A DNA stretch of 64,000 nucleotides from Eurosta solidaginis (taxonomy: Eukaryota; Arthropoda; Insecta; Diptera; Tephritidae). The stretch covers positions 56,263,346 through 56,327,345 of the forward strand of contig NC_090324.1 in assembly GCF_040869045.1 (NCBI RefSeq), read 5' to 3'. The position numbers were made by a program, and so were the translations under genes. Of this stretch, positions 22,922 through 34,870 are shown piece by piece; position 1 is the first letter of the stretch; every line of letters starts with the position of its first letter. The notes below the pieces were generated by a model. It was not told the origin of the DNA and ran no database searches. It was given only the letters and a program-made list of their open reading frames with translations.

Positions 22922-23855
22922 AGCGAGACTTGCTCATATTGTTTTATACAATTGTTTTGTTAATGATATTATAGAAAGTTGCAAAGTTTACAAACGGCGA
23001 TGGTTACTAAGACATGTTTCTAAATTTCACTTCTTCATCAGCTAGCTTCTCGGGAGCTGAGTATTGAACTCGAATCTCCAACATTCATATTAGTGTTGCG
23101 CTTGCGGGTTAGGAGCCCGCGGTAGGTATACCGATCGTCAAAGGCGATCATAATACCATGGCTAACCAATCCATGAGTAAGGTGACTTTACTCGAAAGTG
23201 GACTCTGCGTATCACCTGCGGGACCCTAATCATGGTCTTTAAAAACTGCCACCGCGGGGAGTAGAAAAAGTCGATTTGAAGCATTGCACCATATGATGCT
23301 TGTATTCAGGTCTCACCTCCTGCCCATGGGTTCGGCCTCCTTGTGCGAGAATCGCGGTGGCTGTGGTTTCAAAAAAGATTTCACTTATTGACTAGCTCTG
23401 AGTACAAATATTTTTCGCTTGGGGGTGCAAGACCCAGGGAAATCGGGTCTCTTGCTTGTTTCGTTAAACCTAATTCATTGAAAGCTGACCATGAGGGGCG
23501 GAAGAAAGTGTTGGTCACATCCCATAATTGTGAGGATCGGAAAAATACGGAGCGAAATGGAGAAGCGTATGTCTATCATCAGCTAAAAACAATCTATAAT
23601 TGTACGAGTGGGTCAGTGCTCATCTTGTCTTTTGAGATGTTTGAAGCTGCCATAGGCTGCGTTGTGAAAGGATGCCTATAAGGAGGCTTTCGCAGAACGG
23701 ACGGCCACATCCAAAACTGTGGATGGATTTGACGGAAGAGGTTAGAAATGGGCTGAGTATGTCGGATGACAGCAGTAAGTGCACTGCATTGTGAAGATAT
23801 TTTTGCGGCAGGCAGCCTTGCTAACATGTCTATGAGTTGAAAAGGTTGACCACAG
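22922..23855 (+). other. no gene recognised
   Basis: Mixed-composition spacer between LINE-A copy 3 and the LTR element. A 17-nt perfect stem-loop resembling a tRNA anticodon arm lies in 23,100-23,130, but no full tRNA can be drawn. ORFs such as 23,343-23,681 show no family motif. The last four bases (ACAG, 23,852-23,855) are the target-site duplication of the following element. Confidence 0.4.
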
Positions 23856-24432
23856 TATAATAAATAAACTGTGGCGTCCTGCTAAAAATGGAAGGATCGC
23901 CATATAATAAATAAAGTTTTAGATCGTGTGTTGTTGGAATTGTAGTCAAACATTGAATTCTGTTCTTTATTAAATAGTCGTTTCTTTTGTACAAAAATCT
24001 ATAAGCTAAAATACCTACTTACACTAACAATTACAAATTACGTTTATTACATACATATACATTCAGTTCCCTGGGCACTGCATTCTAAGCATAAATAAAA
24101 TTAGCTTTGGGAAATGCAACGCAAGCATAAATAAATCGTGTGAATAATTTGTATGCAGGTAAAGGCTTGTGGCGAGCATTTGGTTAGCTTTAAACAGTAA
24201 CATAATAAGGTTCAAGTTACTATACGGCGCACGAGGTAGTTACCGTGGCGTGTGAAAATATATGTGTATACAAATGAATGAATATGTCAATGAATCTCAG
24301 GCCGTACCAAAGCGAGCCAAAATATATGTATGTACAAATGTATTAATTAAGAGCCTATGCATTTTAAGACATTCCAAAACGGGTCAAAATGTTTGTACAA
24401 ATGAATGAATAACTTAATGAGTGAATGCTACA
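23856..24432 (-). repeat. LTR-1 3' LTR
   Basis: About 90% identical by eye to 27,729-28,317 over its length. It includes at its inner-end equivalent a copy of the PBS sequence (23,889-23,902) followed by a 47-bp repeat unit. It begins (minus strand) TGTAGCATTC and ends ..TTTATTATA. Confidence 0.9.
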
Positions 24433-24450
24433 CCATCCGCCTTTGAAAGA
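24433..24450 (-). other. LTR-1 polypurine tract (probable)
   Basis: Minus-strand 'TTTCAAAGGCGGATGG' directly precedes the TGTAGC start of the 3' LTR. It is purine-rich and in the right position to prime plus-strand synthesis, but imperfect. Confidence 0.5.
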
Positions 24451-27400
24451 GTAGACATATATAATTTTGTGCACGAATTATCTATGATACTCAAGTGATA
24501 CTATTAATTTTTGAATCCGTTTGTGCTTGCTTTGTTTATTGGTTTTTTTTTTTTTGTGGGTGCCAGTATTTGATGACATAATTTTAACTTGATTACCAGG
24601 AAGGTTTTTTTTTGTTGTTTTTTTTTTTAGTTTACATTTATTTTTCTCCTTTGTTTTGTTTTTGCATCTGTGCATATTGTGTTTTGAGCACTTAATGAAA
24701 ATTATGAGTAAGGTGGAATGCTTTTATTTATTGTAATTTGGATATTCTAGTTAACATATTTTGTTTATGACTAATTCAAATTTATAATAGTATATGCATA
24801 TTTTAGCGAATTATTATTTTCTTATTATCATTTTCTATATTATTGGGAATTATAGCGTATTAATTTTTATTAAAAAAATTACTTTTCCTATCAATATTAC
24901 GGAACCTATTAACTAAAATTATGACCTCTCTAAAAGGCGAGGTTTTCCTAGAAGAAAACAGTTAAACAAAGCTTTTATTTTGTTTTTCTAGCCTAACTAA
25001 TATTTATATACGAAGCAAGTCAAACTAATATTTATATTTAATTATTTAATATTATATTTCTAATAAGTAATAAAGATAATTGATTTAGATTTCCTTACTT
25101 TACCATCTTTATCAAAAAACGCCTCTGCATTGTTATTAAAAAACGTGTAGAATAAGATGATGGTTACAGTCATCATTGGCTTAAAATTGACATTCTTCTA
25201 AAAACGAGATTTATGAGCGTATTAATACAGTAGATTGGGTAAATTCAGTTGCTGCTAGAGCAAGAAGTAGTTGTATAGTGAAAAGTGGTTAAACCAATGG
25301 GTACAGTAGATGCAAAATATTTTCATACCATTTTTCATATTTTCATTAGAGTTTATGTGTCATGCGATTTCTGCGGCGGGCACCAAGCCAGAATCGTCAT
25401 GATATTTATGAAGAATTTCGTTAATTTCCGCAGGATTTCTCACATTCCTAACCTCTGGGGTTAGTGCTATTGTTAAGTTTTTGAGAACCTGGGTACCTAT
25501 TTTATATTATTTAAATTTGCTTACTCGAGTATTCATTATTATGGACCAATTTGTCTCCAAAGGTAGAATTGTCTTTCTTACAAGTCCTAGATTCCCGGCA
25601 TTTTTCAGCCTGCTCGAATATTGTCCTAAGTCAATAACTTCCTCAACAATCCGGTTGTTGTATTTAATATGCTACAAATTTTCTATCCTTTGGGATGAAA
25701 ACGAGCGCGACATATCTAATTGCAAATTTATTTACTCTTTGTTACTCTTTTTCTCCATTCTTGGCGGTAATATTGTTATATGGCTGGTTAATACAAGCTT
25801 CCATTTTCTTTTGCTTCTATGTACCTTTTGAAGTATTAATCGTGATATTACTATCGAATTGTATCTGCTCCTCTACTTATCAAGAGAGTAATATTTTGTA
25901 CATATGTAGCCATTTAGCTGAAGATTGAGTACATGAATTTTTCTTTTCTTTAAAATTATTAAAATTCTTGGTTTGCCATTGAACATAGACAGCTCTGATG
26001 AAGCTGTCTCTACTGTTGATTGAGGCATTCTTAAGGTTACTGTTTGAAAAGGAATTTTAAATAATAACTTATTAAAGCTGATATTTCAAACGTAGTTGGA
26101 GTGTTGGTTGAACGGGGTTTTATGTACGATCTTGAATGCTTTCCAATTGTCTAAATTTAATTTTGAGATAGTTTTTGAGCATCATAGCTATTGCAATGAT
26201 CAATAGTATGAATGCGAAAAATAAAACGATTAACCAAACATCGGGGATATTTTGAATGTTTTTGGTTTCTTCTCCTACTGGTGGTACATATTAATCATTC
26301 GGTCCTCTTGTTTACCGAATTTCCTGAGCTTTCCCTTCCTATTTCATAACCAGCTATGGCTATCATAATGCCATTTGCTAGCTTTTTGCACCAAGACATA
26401 ACGAAAAATTAAAAGTTTCCTTTAATAATTTTCTTTTTTTTTTTGAGCTTTAATAAAATTGTTGATTTTATTCTTTATTCTAGGCATTCCAACTTGCTTA
26501 AATTTTTATTTTACAACTTACTTGTTTGTAAAAATTTTTCTTTATTAAAAATATTTTTTTTTTTTTTCAAAATATTACAATTTATTTTTTCTTACTTAAC
26601 TAACTTTACAGAATATTGGAGTTTCCTATACTATTTCATTTACATGCTATTTTTTTGTTTCTTTATTTTTAATCATTATTTGAAAAAACTATTCATATCA
26701 TTCGCATGATTTCTTCCTCTTTTGTAGTAGGATTTTATACATCTTCGATTGTGGGCACCCTGTTCATTACAATGATTTTCCAAAATTTCTTTATAAAAAT
26801 TAATTCTTATTCATAATCTACCGTTTCTATTTTTAATGTGGCGTTTTCGTCCCAATTAAGGGGATTTTTTAAATATGTTTTAGGCATTTTTTTTATTAGA
26901 AATCTACGTTTTATTCTAAGTAAAATTTTTCTTAAAAAAAATTCCTAAGCAGAAATTATTTTATTGAAAAACATAGCAGGAATTAGAAATGTTTTCCTAA
27001 GCAGAAATTAAAAATGTCTGCTGCTGGTTGAGCAACCGTGAAGTTGCCAAAATTAATCTCATTTATACTACTTGTTGCCAGTCATGTTGTTTTACCGCTG
27101 CCAGTCAAAAAATGTTCATATTCTTTCCTTCTAATGCTGCCAGTCCAAACTGCTTATTATTCCACTCTTCTTTATGCCGTGTGCTGCCAGTCGTTATTAT
27201 GAGTCCCAATTTTCTGTAGTTGCCTTGTTGTCAATTAATATTACCCTTTTTTATGCTCGCTGGTATTCCATTTTTTGCCTTTGAAGTAGTAATTGCCTTG
27301 TTTTCGATTTATATTACACTTCTTTATGCTCGCTGGTATTCCATTTTTTTGCCTTTGAAGTAGTTTATTTTGTAACTGTTTTTTACTCCAAGCCCATTTT

Positions 27401-27667
27401 TGATATTGTTTAGCAAATATTGTGTAGATTTTTATGTTCCTCAATGTTCCAGCAAATTGTTGCCTTGAGGCAGGACCTTTGTGAATACTTAAAATGTTCT
27501 GCTAATGAAGCTTGGCAGGTTAGACCATATAATTAAAAAAGTTTGGCAGGATCATTTCAAGAGTTTAGCAGTCTGCTTCAGAGGAGCAGTCTGCTGACAG
27601 TACTTAAATTATGGCTAAATGCTAGTCTTGCTTTATTAGCAGGTTATTTCTTATTAATGAGCAAGTT
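24451..27667 (-). pseudogene. LTR-1 interior with pol-like and membrane-segment remnants
   Basis: AT-rich and full of stops. On the minus strand a short piece near 25,390-25,470 reads VRNPAEINEILHKYHDDSG, reminiscent of the region before a gypsy integrase H2C2 finger. At about 26,115-26,280 a piece ending at a stop reads NIPDVWLIVLFFAFILLIIA and then a basic tail, which is a clear single membrane span. A ~77-bp tandem duplication lies at 27,240-27,375, and 'tgccagtc' recurs at 27,075-27,195. No intact gene; the homologies are weak. Confidence 0.4.
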
Positions 27668-27775
27668 TGGCAGGGTCGCCATATAATAAATCAAGTTTGG
27701 CGTCCTGCTAAAGATGGCAGGATCGCCATATAATAAATAAATTGTGGCGTCCTGCTAAAGATGGCAGGATCGCCA
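27668..27775 (-). repeat. three tandem primer-binding sites, 47-bp period
   Basis: TGGCAGGRTCGCCA (plus-strand reading of the PBS) occurs at 27,668-27,681, 27,715-27,728 and 27,762-27,775, exactly 47 bp apart. The second directly abuts the LTR as defined by the target-site duplication; the third lies inside the LTR. Confidence 0.85.
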
Positions 27776-28317
27776 TATAATAAATAAAGTTTTAGATCGT
27801 GTGTTGTTAGAATTGTAGTCAAACATTGAATTCTGTTCTTTATTAAAAAGTTGTTTCTTTTATACAAAATTACTATAAACTAAAATACCTACTTACGCTA
27901 ATACTTACAAACTAAGTGTATTACATACATATACTTTCAGTTCCCTGGGAACTGCATTCTAAGCATAAATAAAATTAGCTTTGGGAAATGCAACGCAAGT
28001 ATAAATAAATCGTGTGAATAATTTGTATGCAGGTAAAGGCTTGTGGAGAGCATTTGGTTAGTTTTCAACAGTAACATAATAAGGTTCAAGTTACTAGACG
28101 GCGCACGGCGTAGTTACCGTGGCGTGTGAAAATATATGTGTGTACAAATGAATGAATATGTCAATGAATCCCAGGCCGTACCAAAGCGAGCCAAAATTAT
28201 TGTATGTACAACTGTATTAATATGTACGTAAGAGTCAATGCATTTTAAGCCATTCCAAAACGGGTCAAAATATACGATTGTACAAATGAATGAATAACTT
28301 AATGGGTGAATGCTACA
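27729..28317 (-). repeat. LTR-1 5' LTR
   Basis: Upstream LTR in element orientation. It runs from TGTAGCATTC (28,317) to ..TTTATTATA (27,729) and is followed at once by the PBS at 27,728-27,715. It pairs with 23,856-24,432. Confidence 0.9.
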
Positions 28318-28321
28318 ACAG

Positions 28322-30370
28322 CCCTAAATTGTGGATGAAACATGGAGTAAAACTGGAGTGTAATTGGAGTGGAAATTGGAACGGAAATTGGTAAGACATT
28401 ATTCCATTTATTTATTATCGCTAACTCATAGTTAAAATTATAGGCTAACGAAAACAGCTATAGCAACACAGGCCATAAGCTACTGCTAGGTTTAAAAGTT
28501 TGTATGGGTATGTGATTAACTTCTTATGTATAGGTATAATGTTTTAAAATAAGAAATTACGTTGCATTTTAACCTAACTTTTTAGATTTCGAAGTACAGG
28601 TGGGATAATTTTAAAAATCTCATGATTGCGGATATGCTCTGAGGGCTGGGATTTTATAGCAGGGAGTTTAGATTTTGGGTTAGTATATTTGTGCGTTCGG
28701 TATGGAACATCCAGCAGTCGCTTAGGATGGGCTCGACATTACTTAGTGTGATGATATTGCAGTAGGGACATGTTTGAGATAATTGGTTGTCGAGTCTGTG
28801 CTGGTGTGTTAGTTTGGTGTGACCTAATCTGAGGCAAATGAATTTAGTTAGATCTAGTCTGTGCGGGTCATCTTTATGGGAGAAATTAAGGTATGTTTGG
28901 ATGCATGGTTTTTTAACGGCCATGCTTTTATACCAGGAAGTTGTGTTGTGTATTTGTGATCTGTGTATTTTAGTGAAATACGTTTTTATAAAGTTCTTGC
29001 TGTCGTTATGATTGTAATTTGCAATCACAGATAAAGGTGGGGACATAACTTCTCTTGATGTTGGTCGGCAAATTCATATCCAGGAATTTTAACGTGTCCC
29101 GTTATCCAGATAAGTTTCAGTCTAGGGTGGAAGTCTAAAAGGGTACTTCTGATCATGGCAGCATAGTGATAATGGTTATTTGTATTTGAGATAGCGTCGA
29201 GTGCTGAGAGTGAGTCGCTGCCGACTGCGAAGTGTCCTCGTATTTGTTTTACTATGCTAAGGGCTTCTGCTATTGCAATTATTTCCGCTGTGAAAACTAA
29301 GTGTAGTCCGGAAGGAGGAACGTTTTTAAGATTTCAGAAGAGGTTGTTATGCAAAAGGACACGTCCCTAAGTGTTTTAGATCCGTCAGTATGCAAAAATT
29401 TGTTGTTACCGAGTTTGCTTTGTATTTCAGGGAAACTACTTCGATATACTTCAGGGCGGTGGTTGATTTGTTGAACATACGAAGGCTGGTATTTTTAGAT
29501 GTAGGATGTAAGAACCAAGGCGGACCTCTTTCTGTAGGAGTGTTTATCGGTAGAATTGGTTTTCCTAAAGATTGGGCTATGTTAATAGTTTTATATATTA
29601 TTGATTGTATTTTAGGAGTTCATTTGGCTTTATAGAGACGTTTGATAATAGCAGCAATGGGACTATTTCTGTTGTTTATTATTTGCTTACTTAATTTTGC
29701 AATTGTTAAATCTCGTCGAATTTCCAGTGGTTTGATATTCGCTTCATGTAGTAGACTAGTCATTGGAGTAATTCGAAAGGCTCCTAATGAGGTTCGTATC
29801 GCCAAATCGTATATAGATTTAATTTTGTTTGTTTGTGATTTTGCGCTGTATCCATATAAAAATAGGGCGTAATCTATCTTCGATATGAGAAGGCCATTGT
29901 TTACATTTATAAGTGTCGACGGGTTGGAGTTGAATTTGTTGCTAGCCAGACATTTTATTATCTTGAGTCTTTTTGGTAGGGACGCTTGCAGATTTTCTAT
30001 GTGTTCGATTGTTGACGAGTACACCTAAAATTTTTAGACTGGTACTTGTGTTAAAGTTAAAGTTATTGGCTATTAGTGTGCAAGTACAGTTTTTTGTCCT
30101 GCATATGTGGAGATGCTTGCACTTTCTACACGACTGCACCTGAATAATTACACCAATTTTGAATGTCGCTAATTAGATCACCAAGATTCACGGCTATGTT
30201 TTTGTCTAATTTACGTACTATTTGGAAATCGTCTGCATATGCACAAAACTCTACTTCTTTGTGAAGCGTAATAACGTCGCATAATTTGTTGTAAGCTATT
30301 AGAAACAGTACGAATTAGAGGGGGATCCTTGTGGAATACCGTTGTATAGGGGGCGGCTGTCTGATTATTG
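28322..30370 (-). mobile_element. LINE-C, I-clade non-LTR retrotransposon, 5'-truncated
   Basis: Retains the RT palm end, thumb, RNase H and C-terminal region on the minus strand. The 5' cut at about 30,370 falls within the RT, typical of incomplete target-primed reverse transcription. 28,322-28,650 is the presumed 3' untranslated part; it shows a 'ggagtggaaattggaacgg' minisatellite-like stretch and no ORF. Confidence 0.85.
28654..30360 (-). pseudogene. LINE-C RT, RNase H and C-terminal domain
   Basis: In order on the minus strand: GIPQGSPL and AYADDFQIV (RT motifs, 30,200-30,340); HICRTKNC and SLKILGV; SKIDYALFLYG..IRTSLGAFRITP (thumb, 29,620-29,960); RNase H near 29,050-29,320 (VFTAEIIAIAEAL, SDSLSALDAI, WITGHVKIPG with Asp/Glu/Asp/His positions visible); then RLGHTKLTHQH..CPYCN (28,700-28,850). 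RNase H after the RT is the hallmark of the I clade. Frameshifts lie near 30,300 and 29,340. Confidence 0.88.
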
Positions 30371-30650
30371 GTTGTTTGTTTATTAAATTAATCAATTATT
30401 AATTATTTTCTTTTCCTTATTGACTACAAATATTTTTTGTCAAAAAAAACAATGGCGCGTTTATGGATAAATCGTAAAACAACAAACTTTATTAATTTAT
30501 TCAATTTAAGCATATGAATTTCGGGCAAACCTGCTGTCCATCATCAGCGACGCGCTACTAAAAAAGGAGTATCCATAATAAACAAATTTGAACATATGAT
30601 GATGTAAAATTTATTAAATAAATTAACGAGAGGAGAGGCGAATTTATATT
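30371..30650 (-). repeat. PLE-1 terminal repeat, inverted copy
   Basis: Inverse of 31,125-31,390, extending outward to 'attaattattttcttttcc' and its complement. Contains the 'gcgtttatggataaa' and 'cagcgacgcgctactaaaa' text also found at 10,055-10,240 and 53,216-53,410. Confidence 0.85.
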
Positions 30651-31130
30651 CCCGTTGTCAACATTCATCGGATTCTTAGTTTTGCTGATATACAGAGATT
30701 CATATGCATCAAATTTTTGTATACAGCTTTAATTAGCCGCACACTCTCTTCTAATGTGCCGATGGTATGTGTGGATAATTTGTTGTTGTTATAAACAGCT
30801 TTTATAAGGCGCACGCTCTCTTCTAATGTGCCGATGGTATGTGTGGATGATTCATCTGTCGTTGAAATCATGTGTGCTGCTACTGCAGAGAGATGAGTTT
30901 ATTTTTTTTTTTGTGTTTCTCACGCTCTTTAAATCTTACAGAGATTTGTCTTTTTGTTTGGTCTATGTATATTGCATCGCAGCCAGTACAGCCGATTTGA
31001 TAAATCCCGCTGCGTTCATAGATGGCCACAATGTCTTTTGTGGAACCAAGAACATTTCTTAATTTATTGTTGTTGGTGTAAACTATTTTTATATCATGTT
31101 TTTCAAATATTTTAACCAAGTTTTTGGGTG
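30651..31130 (-). pseudogene. PLE-1 inverted 3' fragment with GIY-YIG
   Basis: A short minus-strand tail of the Penelope-like element lying head-to-head with the main copy. GIY-YIG core: SGIYQIGCTGC and AIYIDQTKRQ, with the second G of the YIG block changed to D. Downstream block STHTIGTLEESVRLIKAVY is partly duplicated in tandem (30,715-30,860). Confidence 0.85.
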
Positions 31131-31454
31131 GTGGTTAATTTAGTTAATAAATTCTACATCGTCGTATGTTCAAATTTGTTTATTATATATACTCCTTTTT
31201 TAAGTAGCGCGTCGCTGACGATGGACAGCAGGTCTGCCCGAAATGCATATGTTTAAGTTGAATAAATTAATAAAGTTTGTTATTTTACGGTTTATCCATA
31301 AACGCAGCATTGTTTTTATTTGACTAAATAATTTTGTAGTCAATAAGGAAAAGAAAATAATTAATAATTAATTAATTTTATACATTTTAATAGACTACAA
31401 ACTTAAGGTTCTACTATTTGATAAGTGAATAGTGCTTATTTTGTTTAAAAAGTC

Positions 31455-33001
31455 ATGCAATCCAAGCAAAAACTGAACCGATACACTCGCTTACTAAACA
31501 AAAGGGAAATATTTAAAACTGACATTTTCTTCTTGAAGCAATGCAAATCTCTCAAGGTAATACCAAAGTTTGCACACATTAGGTACAGTATTTCAAACTC
31601 TCGCACGGATCGAGTCGTGGCTACAGCAAAACAGTACGAAATCAACTTATATAGTCGTCTTGATTCAACACAGCTTGAATTATATATCCTACATTTGGAA
31701 TTACCGAAATCCTTGGACAACATATCGTTTACCGTTTTTATTTAAAACCAACATAATTACTTTGAACAATGTCATAATACTTTTAGCAAAAAACGAAACA
31801 TACAAAATCGTAAATTGAAGAGACTCATTGATGAACAACATAGTTAAAAACATGTTAAACAGGCAATCCACCCAGTGAATAATCTTGTCATTAACCTATC
31901 TAAAGCCGATTTCAGTGAAAAAGAATTAGATTTGCTAAATAGAGGCCTAAACTTTACACCAAACACAAACTCCACAAAAATTTAAGATTCTGTTGTGGAC
32001 ATGGAATTCGCCATTCAACTCAAGCCAACAAGGACACAAAAGAATATACGTGAGATGGCAACAAAATTGATTAAAAATACAAAATCCAAACTTAAGAGAT
32101 CCCGAATACCAAAAATAACCAACACGATTAAGGACTTAAAAGCAAAGGATGTTTACTATATGAAATCGGACAAAAGTAACAAAGTTGTGATTATGGACAA
32201 ATCAGACTATGACAAGCGAATGCTACTTTCTATTGAGGAAAATGGCTAAAAACAATTAAAAAATCTCCGCGTAGCTGTATGGTCAACGACCCAAAATCCA
32301 TAATTAAGCAAATTTGCGATGTCTTCAAAATCAACAAATACACTTTGTTAGTACCCAACCCAAGTGTACCAAAAATGTACGGTTTACCAAATGTTCACAA
32401 AGATGGTGAAAAAATGCGGAAAATTGTTTCTAATACATCATCGCCCTTAATACGCGTCGCGAAATGGTTGGTAGCTGAAATAACAAAATACGGTACTTTC
32501 GATGGGACTAGCGTAAAAAACACTTTAGATTTTGTCAACAAGGCCAAAAATATAGTTTTTCAAGAAGATGAAATATGTACTTCGTTCGACGTCACGGCAT
32601 TGTTTCCGAGCATTCCAGTCAGTATAGCTCTGGATTCGCTTCAAAAATATCTAGAAGATAGACAAGCCAAACCGGATGAAATAAAGGTAATTATAAACGC
32701 TGCACGAATTTGCATGTCGCATAATTGTTTCGTTTTCCGTAATAAGTTTTATTCAAACGATTTCGGAACAAGCATTGGAAATCCACCCTCACCCTTAATT
32801 GCAGAAGCATTCATGACCAAATTCAAGAACGATTTGAAAGCTGAAGGAGGTTTGCCTCGAGTTTGGCTGATATATGTCGACGATGTCTTCTGTGTAATCA
32901 AAAAACAGGAACTACTACATACTTTAGAGACGATCACAACAAGTATGAAAGTATCAAATTTACCTGTGAAAGAGAAGATGACCAATTCTCAATATCTTTT
33001 T
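31455..33001 (+). pseudogene. PLE-1 N-terminus and reverse transcriptase
   Basis: N-terminal part (FLKQCKSLKVIPKF), then DFSEKELDLLNRGLNFTPN, then DKSNKVVIMDKSDYDKRM. The RT follows at 32,279-33,001: PKMYGLPNVHK, SFDVTALFPSIP, GTSIGNPPSPLIAEAFM and the catalytic IYVDDVF near 32,870. This is the telomerase-related RT type of Penelope elements. Frameshifts lie near 31,560 and 32,940 and a stop near 31,983. The catalytic Asp residues survive. Confidence 0.9.
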
Positions 33002-34870
33002 GTACTCAGTTGAGCAGAGCTCACAGAGTATATTAACTTTGATTGGATAACGGTTGGTTGTACAGGTATAAAGGAATCGAGATAGATATTGATTTCCATA
33101 TATCAAAATCATCAGGATCGAAAAAAAATTTGATTGAGCCATTTTCTTTCGTCCGTCCGTTAACACGATAACTTGAGTGCATTTTGAGGTATCTTGATGA
33201 AATTTGGTATAAGGTTTGTGAGCTATTTAAAATGAACGATATCGGACTATAACCACTTTATCGATATCGAAAATTTCGAAAAACCGAAAAAGTGCGATAA
33301 TTCATTACCAAAGACGGATAAAGCGATGAAACTTGGTAGGTGAGTTGAACTTATGACGCAGAATAGAAAATTAGTAAAGTTTTGGACAATGGGCATGGCA
33401 CCGCCCACTTTTAAAAGAAGGTCATTTAAAAATGTGCAAGCTGTAATTTGGCAGTCGTTGAAGATATCATGATGAAATTTGGAAGGAACGTTACTCCTAT
33501 TACTTATTATGCTTATTATTATGCTTAATAAAAATTAGCAAAATCGGAGAACGACCACGCCCACTTTAAAAAAAAATTTTGTTTAAAGTAATATTTTAAC
33601 AAAAATTTTTATATCTTTACAGTATATAAGTAGATTATGTCAACATTCAACTCCAGTAATGATATGGTGCAACAAAATACAAAAATAAAAGAAAATTTCT
33701 AAATGGACATGGCTCCGCCCTTTTTCATCTAATTTGTCTAGGATACTTTTAATGCCATAAGTCTAACACAGATTTACCAATCCTTGTGAAATTTGGTAGG
33801 GGCTTAGATTCTAGGACGATAACTTATTTCTGTGAAAAAGGGCGAAATCGGTGGAAGCCACGCCCAGTTTTTATACACAGTCCACCGTCTGTCCTTCCGC
33901 TCGCCCGTTAACACGATAACTTGAGCAAAACTCGATATATTTTTACTAAACTCAGTTCACGTACTTATCCGAACTCACTTTGAATTGGTATAATTGGCAT
34001 ACTTTTTCCATATCGAAAATTACGAAAAATTAAAAAAATGCCATAATTCTATACCAAATACGAAAAAAGAAATGAAACATGGTATTTGGATTAGTTTATT
34101 GGCGCAAAATATAACTTTAGAAAAAATATTTGTAAAATGGGTGTGACACCTACCATATTAAGTAGAAGAAATGAAAAAGTTCTGCAGGGCGAAATCAAAA
34201 GCCCTTGGAAGCCTTGCAGGAATACTGTTCGTCGTATTACATATATAAAAAAATTAGCGGTATACACCAGATGAAGTTTTGGGTCACCCTGCTCCACATT
34301 TTGGTCGATATCTGGAAAACGCCTTCACATATACAACTACCACCACTTCCTTTTAAAATCCTCATTAATACCTTTATTTTGATACCCATATCGTACAAAC
34401 ACATTTAGAGTCACCCCTGGTCCACCTTTATGGCGATATCTCGAAAAGGCGTCCACTTATAGAACTAAGCCCTACGCCCATTTAAAATACTCATTAACAC
34501 CTTTCATGTGATACCCATATAGTATAAACATATTCTAGAGTCACCCCTGGCCCACCTTTATGGCGATATCTCGAAAAGGCGACCACCTATAGAACGAAGG
34601 CCACTCCCTTTTAAAAAGACTCATTAACACCTTTCATTTGATACCCATATCGCACAAACAAAGTCTAGAGTCACCCCTGGTCCACCTTTATAGCGATATC
34701 TCGAAAAGGCGTCCACATATGGAACTAAGGCCCACTCCCTTTTAAAACCCTCATTAATACCTTTATTTTGATACCCATATCGTACAAACACATTTAGAGT
34801 CACCCCTGGTCCACCTTTATGGCGATATCTCGAAAAGGCGACCACCTGTACAACTACCACCACTCCTTTT
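33002..34870 (+). mobile_element. T1, right arm, 5' end and unique part
   Basis: Opens with TACTCAGTTGAG (33,003-33,014) inside the PLE-1 RT, continues as the unique segment to about 34,250 and then enters the 129-bp array (34,290-34,870). Reverse complement of 17,683-18,955 plus the inner array of the left arm, without the left-arm insert. Confidence 0.85.

Larger units (their letters stand above)
23856..28317 (-). mobile_element. LTR-1, mdg1/412-like LTR retrotransposon, decayed
   Basis: Two direct LTRs (577 and 589 bp) flank a 3.28-kb interior. The repeat ACAG stands just outside both ends (23,852-23,855 and 28,318-28,321). On the minus strand the LTR begins TGTAGCATTC and the primer-binding site TGGCGATCCTGCCA follows it directly. 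This complements the 3' end of a fly tRNA-Arg as I recall it; mdg1 and 412 are reported to use tRNA-Arg. The interior is too short for gag-pol and holds only remnants. Confidence 0.85.

Noticed and set aside
23085..23135. tRNA-like anticodon arm (5-bp stem, 7-nt loop with CCT) on the minus strand
   Set aside because: No D arm, acceptor stem or convincing T arm can be folded around it; probably chance or a very decayed tRNA-derived repeat.
25481..25831. 116-codon hydrophobic plus-strand ORF
   Set aside because: It lies antisense inside the AT-rich interior of LTR-1; hydrophobicity follows from T-richness and no family motif is present.
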